64,000 nucleotides of DNA from Odontesthes bonariensis. Lineage: Eukaryota; Chordata; Actinopteri; Atheriniformes; Atherinopsidae. The translations under genes and the position numbers were made by a program. The stretch's first letter is position 1. Every line of letters begins with the position of its first letter. The notes below the pieces were generated by a model, which searched no databases, was not told the DNA's origin, and saw nothing but the letters and a program-made list of their open reading frames with translations. Location of the stretch: contig NC_134510.1 in NCBI RefSeq assembly GCF_027942865.1, positions 41,454,946 through 41,518,945 on the forward strand. The letters are read 5' to 3'. Shown in pieces: positions 1-10,161 of this stretch.

Positions 1-417
1 ACCATCAGGGGAACCGTCAGAGGAACCATCAGAGGAACCAACAGGGGAACCATCAGGGGAACCATCAGAGGAACTAACAGGGGAACCATCAGGGGAACCA
101 ACAGAGGAACCAACAGAGGAACCAACAGGGGAACCAACAGAGGAACCATCAGAGGAACCAACAGGGGAACCATCAGGGGAACCAACAGAGGAACCAACAG
201 GGGAACCAACAGAGGAGCCGATGGTTCGTCAGGGGAACCGTCAGAGGAACCATCAGAGGAACCAACAGGGGAACCAACAGAGGAGCCGATGGTTCGTCAG
301 GGGAACCGTCAGAGGAACCAACAGAGGAACCGATGGTTCGTCAGGGGAACCAACAGAGGAACCGTCAGAGGAACCGTCAGAGGAACCGTTAGAGGAACCG
401 ATGGTTCGTCAGGGGAA
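1..417. repeat. minisatellite in dek intron 8 (GGAACC-rich)
   Basis: Tandem units built from AGGAACCAACAGGGGAACC and close variants (aacaG/aTCAG, GGGG/GAGG alternation) run from the left edge to about 417. It lies in the dek intron that follows the exon ending at 465, about 50 bp from that donor on the minus strand. The open frame across it is a repeat artefact. Confidence 0.9.
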
Positions 418-464
418 CCCTCAGAGTGATGAAGGCTCAGTTTCTGAGGCTCAGGTTTTCTCAC

Positions 465-3400
465 CTGTGTTGGTGTTGTTTCTGTTGCTGCTGCTGTCGG
501 CCTTCTTTGTTTTGGCGGCAGGTTTCTTCTTCTTGGGCTGAAAAGCAACAGAACCGATGAGGTCAGAGCTTCCTGCTGGATCTGAACCCTAACCCCACAT
601 CGAGGCTTCTTCTCTACCTTCTCCTCAGCTTCGCTGTCGCCGTCAGACTCGTCCGAAGCGTCCTTCTTCGCCCTCTTCTTAGGAGGCCCCGTCTTCTTCG
701 CTGGTGTCCGCCGTCTCTTCGCCGGCGTCTTCTTCTTCCCTCGGCCTGACTTCGGTTTGGAGGACTAACACACACACAGTTTCAAACATCTGGTTTCCAG
801 TGGCGATTCTAGAGATTTATACATGGGGTGGCAGGCATATATTGTAGGGTGGCAATTATTTTAGGAAGCCCATCTTCCTTTGTACTTTATATGAACCCAT
901 ATAAAATAGTTTTTTCAACACCCAAGTGTGATAAATTCAATATTTGGTCTACATACATGAGCATTCCACTTTTTAGTATATTAAAACAGCGTTTCCCTTT
1001 GGATTATTGTAGCAGCAGAATTGTTGCTCATCCCAAGCAGGCCTTCTGGGGGGGGGGGGGGGGGGGGGGATTGTTAATTCAATCGACTCAATCTGAGGCA
1101 CTTTAACCGCTTTCGGACTGTAGGAACCTTTGGCAGTTCTAATAACCTTTTAATCCGCGGGGCCGTTTTCTCCCGTGTTCGGACATACAGGAACTCGGGG
1201 CTTTCTCCCTCAGTTCCTATAACTATTTAGCTCCTTCTCCGAGGTCGGGTCTTTTCATGGTTCTATAGAACACACCTAACGGAGGTGTGTGGTGGTCGGT
1301 AGCTACGCCCCATGTCATGCTATCACGGCTGAAATGTTTCCTCATAGACACAGACACAACCGGCGGGTGTTTAATAAGTTAAACTTACACTGGTCTCATT
1401 TGTCTGCGGCGCTCTGCTCTCCTTTCTTCCTTCATGAAATAAAAAAGGTATCGTCTCCTGACTCTCTCTGTGAGCTCTTCCAGCCTCGATATTAGACGCC
1501 TGATGCGAGCGTCCATGATTAATATCACCATCATGCAGACCATGAACACGGTGGCCTCCCCGCTCTCCATATTAGCTTCTTTGTGGTGTTTTTTCTACTC
1601 TCCTTACTTTTACCGGGTTTTGTTTTGTTTTGTTGTTGAATGTGGCGCTAAACGGCTAACGTAACACGTCACTGAAGCAGACGGCTGCGCGCGGCGCATC
1701 AGTCCCGACTCATGTGCGAATGCAGACTGAAACAGTTCCGCTGGGGAAGGACAGTTATCAGAACGGAGTTCGGGTAGGACAGTTCTGATAACTGCATTCT
1801 TATAACTACTCTGTTCGAAAGCGGCTAATGAAAGCAAAATCAAGCCATAGGAATGATTTAGAAATTAGCGTACTAGCTAACGCCAACCAGCAGACTTTTT
1901 AAGAACGGTTCATAGAACTACAATGATATGAAATGCCACAACTTGTTTTGCATTTGATTTGATCTTAAAACGATATTACTAATAATTATCCAATAAATCA
2001 TCAGTTGGTATTTTTTGACTGGGGTGGCAGCCGCCCCGTGCCACCCTGGTAGTTTCGCGCGTGCTGGTTTCTAACACAAAAACAAATGAATGAGCGGCTG
2101 AGCTCACCTCCTCAGACTCCTCTTCTTCTTCTTCTTCCTCCTCCTCAGACTCCTCCTCCTCCTCGGACCCGTCGGAGCGCCCCTCCTCCTCCTCCTTCTC
2201 CGACGTCTTCCCCTCGGTGTCTGATTCCTCCACCTCGGCTGAAGCTCCCACCTTCTCGTCCTCCTCCTCCTCCTCGTCCTCGTCGCTGCTGGAGTCCATG
2301 ACGATGGCCTTGGACTTGCTTCCCGTTTTGGACTTTTTGGGGCTGGACGAGGAGCTCCTGGCCGCGGGTTTCTTCTTCTTCGTGCTCTTGGCCTTTGAGT
2401 CGTCGCCGGTCAGCTTCTTCTTGGATTTCTTCTTCTTCTTCACGGGAACGCGCTGCGGGAGGACGGAACTCTCAGGCTCAGACGGTTTGAAACAGGCAGA
2501 TAAAGAATCTCAGCGGACGCCGCGGCTCACCTTGCCGCTGTTCTTCGGTGCGATGAGGAAGCTGAGGATCCTGTCGATCAGGTCCGAGTGGGTTCCCTTC
2601 TTCTCCAGATCCAGAACCGTGCAGAGAACCTTCAGCTTGCTGTTGGTCAGGTGTGAACTCCTGCGTTTCAGGATGAGATGTTTGAGTTGAACTGAACGGG
2701 TTCATTAAACGCTGTGAGCGTCTCTGAGCTGAAACCTACTTCAGAAGCTTCTCCCGTTTCCTGCTGAACTGCTCGCTGTCAGCGTCGAACGGGAAGCCGT
2801 TAAACAGGCGCAGGTTCTTCTTTATGGTGGCCATCTGAGAGCAGGACAGATGTGGAGAGAGCAGGACAGATGTGGAGAGAGCAGGACAGATGTGGAGAGA
2901 GCAGGACAGATGTGGAGGAGAGCAGGACAGATGTGGAGAGAGCAGGACAGATGTGGAGAGAGCAGGACAGATGTGGAGGAGAGCAGGACAGATGTGGAGA
3001 GAGCAGGACAGATGTGGAGAGAGCAGGACAGATGTGGAGGAGAGCAGGACAGATGTGGAGAGAGCAGGACAGATGTGGAGGAGAGCAGGACAGATGTGGA
3101 GAGAGCAGGACAGATGCGGAGAGAGCAGGACAGATGTGGAGGAGAGCAGGACAGATGTGGAGGAGAGCAGGACAGATGTGGAGGAGAGCAGGACAGATGT
3201 GGCAGAAACAGGAAGTCAGAACACCAACAGACACATATAACGAGACATTCAGGTTTAAAAGTCAACAGCTGGCAGGGATTCTGCGGTGGGCGGCGCCCTC
3301 TGCTGGTCTGACACGGTAACAACGTCCTGATGTTTCTGCACAAACACTGAAAACTAAAGTTTAACAGAAGCTGAAGGTAAACACTGAAAACCCAGAGGAA

Positions 3401-6211
3401 CCATCTGTGGCCAGACACCTCAGAGCGTTAACCACCATCAAAAATACCACTTTCAAAGTCGACTTCAACGTTGAGTTTGTCCTACTTTCGTATTCATTTT
3501 ATTTGCAGTTTTTTGTTCGAACTTTTAGCTTCTGCACGTTTGAGGTGAGAAATAAACGCCGTCAGTGATCCGTCTGATTTCTCCTGAATCCGGTTGAATC
3601 CTGACAGGATTTATCTGACTGGTTTATCTCTCAGCTCTGAGCTACTGACCTTCCCCGGCCGGTCGAACAGGATGGTGTGCAGAGGCTTCAGGTCGGCCGG
3701 CTTCATCCTGGTGATCTGGTAGCCGGTGCGAGGAATTTCTCCCAACTTATCCCCGGTGCCTGAAAATAAGGAACCAAACAAGCCGTCAGGTTCTGTTCAC
3801 CGGACGGTCCGACAGCGGACACAGAACAGAACAAAGTCACGTATTCATCGGTTACCATCTCCAAACTTAAGCTTCTCCTTCTGCTTCGGCGCCTGGAAGT
3901 CGAGCCGCTCCACCGTCTTCTTGGCCCGCTTTCCCTCGATGATTCCCCCCACAGCTGCAACAACAGGTCAGACATCGGTCAGCCCCCGGCCGGTGGACAG
4001 AAGAGTTAACTCAGCAGTTAACTCTGAGCAGTTAACTCTGAGCAGTTAACTCACAACAGTTAACTCTGAGCAGTTAACTCTGAGCAGTTAACTCACAACA
4101 GTTAACTCACAACAGTTAACTCACAACAGTTAACTCTGAGCAGTTAACTCTGAACAGCTAACTCTGAGCAGTTAACTAACAACAGTTAACTCTGAACAGT
4201 TAACTCTGAACAGCTAACTCTGAACAGTTAACTAACAACAGTTAACTCTGAGCAGTTAACTCTGAACAGTTAACTCACAACAGTTAACTCTGAGCAGTTA
4301 ACTCTGGACAGTTAACTCACAACAGTTAACTCTGGACAGTTAACTCTGAGCAGTTAACTAACAACAGTTAACTCTGAACAGTTAACTCTGAACAGCTAAC
4401 TCTGAGCAGTTAACTAACAACAGTTAACTCTGAACAGTTAACTCTGAGCAGTTAACTCTGAACAGTTAACTCACAACAGTTAACTCTGAGCAGTTAACTC
4501 ACAACAGTTAACTCACAACAGTTAACTCTGAGCAGTTAACTCACAACAGTTAACTCACAACAGTTAACTCTGAGCAGTTAACTAACAACAGTTAACTCTG
4601 AACAGTTAACTCTGAACAGCTAACTCTGAACAGTTAACTAACAACAGTTAACTCTGAGCAGTTAACTCTGAACAGTTAACTCACAACAGTTAACTCTGGA
4701 CAGTTAACTCACAACAGTTAACTCTGAGCAGTTAACTAACAACAGTTAACTCTGAACAGTTAACTCTGAACAGCTAACTCTGAACAGTTAACTAACAACA
4801 GTTAACTCTGAGCAGTTAACTCTGAACAGTTAACTCACAACAGTTAACTCTGGACAGTTAACTCACAACAGTTAACTCTGAGCAGTTAACTAACAACAGT
4901 TAACTCTGAACAGTTAACTCTGAACAGCTAACTCTGAGCAGTTAACTAACAACAGTTAACTCTGAACAGTTAACTCTGAACAGCTAACTCTGAACAGTTA
5001 ACTAACAACAGTTAACTCTGAGCAGTTAACTCTGAACAGTTAACTCACAACAGTTAACTCACAACAGTTAACTCACAACAGTTAACTCTGAGCAGTTAAC
5101 TCACAACAGTTAACTCACAACAGTTAACTCTGAGCAGTTAACTAACAACAGTTAACTCTGAACAGTTAACTAACAACAGTTAACTCTGAACAGCTAACTC
5201 TGAACAGTTAACTAACAACAGTTAACTCTGAGCAGTTAACTCTGAACAGTTAACTCACAACAGTTAACTCTGAGCAGTTAACTCAGCAGTTAACTAACAA
5301 CAGTTAACTAACAGCAGTTAACTCTGAGCAGTTAACTCTGAGCAGTTAACTCTGGACAGTTAACTCTGGACAGTTAACTAACAACAGTTAACTCTGAGCA
5401 GTTAACTCTGAACAGTTAACTCACAACAGTTAACTCTGGACAGTTAACTCACAACAGTTAACTCACAACAGTTAACTCACAACAGTTAACTCTGAGCAGT
5501 TAACTCAGCAGTTAACTAACAACAGTTAACTAACAGCAGTTAACTCTGAGCAGTTAACTCTGAGCAGTTAACTCTGAGCAGTTAACTCTGGACAGTTAAC
5601 TCAGCAGTTAACTCTGGACAGTTAACTAACAACAGTTAACTCTGAGCAGTTTACTCTGAACAGTTAACTCAGCAGTTAACGCTGGACAGTTAACTCTGAG
5701 CAGTTAACTCTGAACAGTTAACTCACAACAGTTAACTCTGGACAGTTAACTCACAACAGTTAACTCTGAGCAGTTAACTCTGGACAGTTAACTCTGGACA
5801 GTTAACTAACAACAGTTAACTAACAACAGTTAACTAACAACAGTTAACTCTGAGCAGTTAACTCTGGACAGTTAACTCAGCAGTTAACTCTGAGCAGTTA
5901 ACTCTGGACAGTTAACTCACGACAGTTAACTCACGACAGTTAACTCTGAACAGTTAACTCACAACAGTTAACTCACAACAGTTAACTCACAACAGTTAAC
6001 TCTGAACAGTTAACTCTGAACAGTTAACTCTGGACAGTTAACTCTGGACAGTTAACTCTGGACAGTTAACTCAGTTAACTCTAACGTTGTTACCAGATAT
6101 TTTGGAGCTGCTTCGGTTCTGACCCGCCCCGTCTCCCCGCGCCGCCTCCTGCTGGTCCTCCACTTCCTCCTCGGACACCGCAGAGCTGTCCATCGCTTCC
6201 ACGTCACTCAT
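465..6211 (-). CDS. dek: DEK proto-oncogene protein, 3' end off window
   Basis: DEK is a nuclear chromatin and RNA-splicing factor that binds structured DNA and acts as a histone chaperone. Eight coding exons on the minus strand join in phase with consensus splice sites: 6211-6094, 3954-3856, 3759-3650, 2834-2740, 2660-2531, 2452-2108, 764-618 and 537-465. Together they give 372 codons. Seen in the protein: an acidic N-terminus (SEEEVED, residues 13-19), the conserved [14 protein letters not shown] (44-57), [18 protein letters not shown] (73-90) and GFPFD (122-126), then a SAP/SAF-box-like helix pair [14 protein letters not shown] (150-163) to [10 protein letters not shown] (175-184). A lysine-rich, serine/glutamate-rich acidic tail follows (185-299), then basic [14 protein letters not shown] stretches (300-372). 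Human DEK is 375 aa in total; here the C-terminal DEK_C domain exons must lie left of position 1. The start ATG (6209-6211) gives [10 protein letters not shown]. Introns 2, 4, 5 and 7 are 78-96 bp; the others are filled by arrays or transposons. Identification is firm. Confidence 0.93.
798..2063. mobile_element. hAT-like non-autonomous element in dek intron 6
   Basis: A 1266-bp insertion flanked by a perfect 8-bp duplication CTGGTTTC (790-797 and 2064-2071), the hAT target-site size. The ends CAGTGGCGATTCT and, reversed, CACGCGCGAAACT are imperfect terminal inverted repeats. Both ends also carry a GGGGTGGCA-type motif. No transposase is readable. It contains a 22-G run (1049-1070) and a second nested element. 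Confidence 0.7.
1108..1828. mobile_element. nested PIF/Harbinger-like TIR element
   Basis: The left end TAACCGCTTTCGGACTG mirrors the right end GTTCGAAAGCGGCTAA, giving inverted termini next to TAA/TTA, the 3-bp target preference of PIF/Harbinger. It sits inside the hAT-like element. On the minus strand a 61-codon frame (1570-1385), rich in Arg with [17 protein letters not shown], could be a transposase N-terminal remnant, but I cannot assign it securely. Confidence 0.5.
2838..3198. repeat. 20-23-bp minisatellite abutting dek exon 4 acceptor
   Basis: About 18 units of GAGAGCAGGACAGATGTGGA, some with an extra GGA. On the transcribed minus strand this reads as a pyrimidine-rich CTCTCCACATCTGTCCTGCT ladder that ends directly at the AG acceptor (2836-2835) of dek exon 4. 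No AG occurs on that strand between 3268 and 2837. Confidence 0.95.
4005..6086. repeat. 13-14-bp GTTAAC minisatellite filling dek intron 1
   Basis: About 2.1 kb of CAGTTAACTCTGAG, CAGTTAACTCACAA and CAGTTAACTAACAA units. Each has a palindromic GTTAAC (HpaI) core. It begins about 50 bp from the exon 2 acceptor and reaches within about 8 bp of the exon 1 donor (exon ends at 6094). Confidence 0.97.
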
Positions 6212-6237
6212 GCCTGCGCAGCCGCCGTCACTCGATC

Positions 6238-8175
6238 CTGCCGGCAGGGTTATTCAAACAACTTAAATTAAAAATGTGAGTGTTTGATGAATGACTTTAT
6301 CTCTGGGCTGTACCGACGTCCTTATTCTAAAAAGTTTTAATTTAAGGCATCATCAGGTGAACTCCGGCATCAGTGTCGGAGCTTCTGGACCCTGAAGCAT
6401 GAAGACATTACAGATGTTTTATTTCACTGGAGATGGAACCCTGAACAAAGAACTGGAGGATTTAGTTTTCACTTTCAGACGCCTGCAGAACCGCAGCTGA
6501 GCCTCCGATGGTTCGTGGAGTGCGACAGTAAGTTACCGTTAAGGCGAGACACGGCGGGCTAAAACAGGGATTTCATGCAGTGGTCAGTTTTTAGATTTTG
6601 GGCCAGTCTACTCCTTCAACATGTGTTATTTCAAAACATAAATTAAAATGTTTATTTCATCACATTTTGTTTAATCGCAGCAGTACGTTTCGCCCAAATT
6701 TACCAAAATGAATTCCCCCTATTTAAATCTTTAAATGCCTTTTTCTCAAAATCAGTTTTTTGTATTTTTCCAGTATCAATATCTCAGACTATGGAGCACC
6801 TACTAACACCAAACTTTCCAGTTATACACTTAGCAGTATTCTGAAGATATTTACAGAAGGATTTGTTGATAAATCATTCCTGGCCTGATTTATGGGACAT
6901 TATAATAAAAAAATATGGCGAAAATCGATGTTTTTCAGGCTATGGGCAGTATAATTTTGATTTCCTATGAAATTAAAGCAGATATCCTGAAATCCCTCCA
7001 TAATTTTCTTTTCATTTTGTGTGTAAACAAAATGAAAAAAGAATTGTGCACCTGGCTATCATAAGTTCAGATCTATCTTACGGAAATATATTCAAATGTG
7101 CGCATATTTAATGAGATGATGCATCATTTGCATAATTAAACATACAAATTTCTAAAACTTGTAACAATTTTTTTTCCATACTTGTATAAGTAATCAACTG
7201 AGGAAGTTTCATGGTGATATTTAGCATTTTAAAATATTACCCTATTCACCTGTAGTGTCTCTAATCTCTTAAAACAGATGATTCTTCAACGCAGAGACTT
7301 CTTTCTGCTGTATGTGCTGATGGAGCTGCAGTTTTTAAACAGAGGTTCATCCTTTTTATTCTGACGTCACCCGCTCTTAACGTCCGCGCTCCGTCACGAT
7401 AAACGTGCACGCGGATTGGCGTGCGGAAACTTGAGCTTTAAAACCTGTTAGCCGGTAAGTTAGCCCGCTACTGTCCGTCATGTTTTGTTAGAATGCCAAG
7501 CGTACAGCATAGAAAGGTATTCTGCTAGAGGTCAGAGAACTGGGGGAGACCAGGCTCTCTCCTGAGGGACTACTTTCCTTTTCTGTGCACTCAGCTTGGA
7601 GATTTGTGTTTAATTTCTTAAAGACTACAGGACTTTTTGAAAGGATTTAGTTCTTTTTTTTTTTATTTAGTGAATTGTTTATTATTTTTTCTATTTATTC
7701 TATTTTATCACTCCTTCGTCGACGCTCCATACCCGCAGTTACATAATTGTACCGTTGGTGGCGATAATGCAACATTACGGATGCTAACCGCCAATAAATT
7801 ACAAGAAGAAGAAGAAGAAGAAGAAGTTAGCCCGCTAACGGACTGAGCGCCAAACTCAACACGTCAGCGCTCACTCATACGTCACCGCGGTGCCTGGTGG
7901 TTAGTTAACGGGTTCTACCTAGTTAACAGCTGAGTTTAAAAAAACTGACCGGCCGTTAAGTTTGACCAGCGGGAAGCGCTGCGGACAGCTAGCCGCCGCA
8001 GCTAGCATGGACGGCGGCTCCAAGATGCTCCGCTGAGCGCTTATTTAGCTTAGCCTTTAGCTTATTTAACGGCCTCTGTGACCGGAAGCAGAGCGAACAA
8101 ACCGCGCGCACAGGTGACCGAACAGCGCGAGCCCCAATCGGCTGACGCATTTTTAACGGACATCTCAAAGTTTAC
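6238..8175 (-). other. dek 5'-UTR intron and flank, mostly unassigned
   Basis: On the minus strand a donor-like ACCAG|GTAAA at 8176/8175 and an acceptor-like CTGCCGGCAG|GATCGAG ending at 6238 would splice a non-coding first exon to the exon holding the ATG. Inside, 6530-7300 is AT-rich with no recognisable gene. 7721-7826 is a known-looking fish repeat (separate entry). Confidence 0.45.
7721..7826 (+). repeat. teleost interspersed repeat with (AAG)n tail
   Basis: The order GACGCTCCATACCCGCAG, GTTGGTGGCGATAATGCA, AACCGCCAATAAATTACAAG and then a GAA/AAG run matches a short interspersed sequence I recognise as common in fish genomes. Its class is not determinable from the sequence alone. Confidence 0.5.
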
Positions 8176-8316
8176 CTGGTTAAGAAGAACCTGAGTGAAC
8201 CAAGCCGCCGCTCATCTGTCACTTTCTTGTTTTTGATTTCATGATGGCGGTTTCTCGTAGGGGCGGGGACTAATACAGTGGCTAGTTCACTGATTGGACA
8301 AGAACCGATGACGTAA
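8176..8316 (-). promoter_or_regulatory. dek: putative dek promoter and non-coding first exon
   Basis: Read on the minus strand the order is a CRE-like TACGTCA (8315-8309), an NF-Y CCAAT box (CCAAT, 8297-8293), a GC box CCCCGCCCC (8268-8260) and a YY1-like CCGCCATC (8250-8243). A probable 5'-UTR exon then ends at donor ACCAG|GTAAAC (8176). The human DEK promoter is known to depend on NF-Y and YY1, so the combination fits. The transcription start itself is not determined. Confidence 0.55.
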
Positions 8317-8489
8317 AACGTGTTTCTGTTTTCTAAATTAGCAGCTCAAACATAGACAGAGCTCAAACGCCTTTAATGTTTCATTACCGCCCCCTACTGT
8401 CTGAGCGGAGAAACAACAGGAGTCTCACCGCAAGAAAGAATCAATACACATTTATACATACATACATATATATATACAATCTATAATCT

Positions 8490-8645
8490 GTTCACAGATA
8501 CAGCAGATTGGAAAATAAATTAATTTATAACACAGACACAGCAGATAGAAAAATAAATAAATGAATTTATAACACAGATACAGCAGATTGGAAAATAAAT
8601 TAATTTATTTATAACACAGATCAAGTAGAAAGAAAAATAAATAAA
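8490..8645. repeat. short ~55-bp tandem repeat, AT-rich
   Basis: Three diverged copies of ACACAGATACAGCAGATTGG followed by AAATAAATTAATTTATA. It follows a TATATA microsatellite at about 8465-8478. Confidence 0.7.
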
Positions 8646-8741
8646 ACAATGAATAAGAAAGAAAGTGTGCTCAGGGTGGGATTGAACTGAAAATAAGTTT
8701 AGATGAAATTTGTTTGTTTCTTGGACTCATTTGGAACTTAA

Positions 8742-9661
8742 AGCGGAACTCCGGGGCATTTGAAGCGTGTTTCCATTGCTAGAGGTTGTCAAATACTGCC
8801 AGTAGGACACAGAGAGATGCGTATCTGCGCTCCCTGTGTGAAGATCGCTCTGTCCGCACACCCTGTCATGCGAGGCTAATACGTGGTGGCTAAGGGGCAA
8901 GCGCTAACCCTTCCACGTAAAACAACAACTTGCACACTGCAGAAACGTCACACCACTTTATAAACCATCCGACAATAAAGTCACAAGCCTTACCATCAAA
9001 ACCATATGCATGGTTCTCACATTACTGGCATGGGGACGTTACAAAACAACTTTATAAACAGCATGTAACTCACCGGCTGGTTGTAGGCTCGCGCATGTGA
9101 AAGCCCAGAAGAGTCGAAGGAGGATAATCCCATATACAAAACAATTATATTCTCTAGAAAAACTGCGTTCAAGTATTTAAAACATTACAACAATACATGC
9201 CCAGTAATATTGTTGTAATGTTTTAAATACTTGAACGCAGTTTTTCTAGAGAATATAATTGTTTTGTATATGGGATTATTCTCCATCGACTCTTTTGGGC
9301 TTTCACATGCGCGAGCGTACAACTAGCCGGTGAGTGACATGCTGTTTATAAAGTTGTTTTGTAACGTCCCCATGCCAGTAATGTGAGAACCATGCATATG
9401 GTTTTGATGGTAAGGCTTGTGACTTTATTGTCGGATGGTTTATAAAGTGGTGTGACGTTTCTGCAGTGTGCAAGTTGTTGTTTTACGTGGAAGGGTTAGC
9501 GCTTGCCCCTTAGCCACCACGTATTAGCCTCGCATGACATGCTGTGCGGACAGAGCGATCTTCACACAGGGAGCACAGATCTGGACCTCTCTGTGTCCTA
9601 CTAGCAGTATTTGACAACCTCTAGCAATGGAAACACGCTTCAAATGCCCCGGAGTTCCCCT
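8742..9661. mobile_element. 920-bp near-palindromic TTAA-flanked fold-back element
   Basis: The two halves (about 8742-9195 and 9207-9661) are near-identical inverted copies around a loop of about 12 bp. The termini AGCGGAACTCCGGGG and AGGGGAACTCCGGGG (right end reversed) sit directly inside TTAA on both sides (8738-8741, 9662-9665), the target duplication of piggyBac and Kolobok superfamilies. No coding capacity. Family assignment is inference. Confidence 0.85.
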
Positions 9662-9665
9662 TTAA

Positions 9666-10161
9666 TGAATTGGATTTTATTAGAATGAACTGGAATCGAA
9701 TTGGCTGAATTGAAAATATTTTCATCTATTTTTTATTTAAGTCATTAACAGTTTGTATGATGGTTCCTTTAAGGACTTTGTGGACCTGAAAGACAGTTTT
9801 GTGCTGGTTGAATCCAGGTCCAGTTCTGCACCAGGCTCAGATTCCCCTCAGAGCTCATTTTACTGAGATGCAGAACAACTGAACATGTGCTGAGTGTCCA
9901 CATGGTGGCGCTGTGGGAGCAGAGAGTGGAGCAGCTTTTTCCTTTTTCTAAAGTTTGATTAAGAGGCAGCTTGTTGCTGAGCAGCAGCAGGCTGGTATGG
10001 GGGGTGATTAGTACCTCAGTCCATTTCTGAAGTTAAAGGAAGCTTTTTAAATCTGAACTGTGGAGGCTAAAGATGAGTTTATGAAACTCTTTATTCACCT
10101 TCTGCAAACTGAAACCTGCTGCTACAAACAATCTAAAGTTTACCTCCTCTGGCTTCTCGTA
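9666..10161. other. intergenic, nothing recognised
   Basis: Single-copy-looking AT-rich DNA between two transposons. I see no coding frame, RNA gene or repeat structure. Confidence 0.4.

Noticed and set aside
828..1106. 92-codon ORF through the poly-G run
   Set aside because: Lies within a non-autonomous hAT-like element and contains a homopolymer; no protein similarity.
7637..7846. 69-codon ORF
   Set aside because: Overlaps a T-rich run and a fish interspersed repeat with an AAG tail; not coding.
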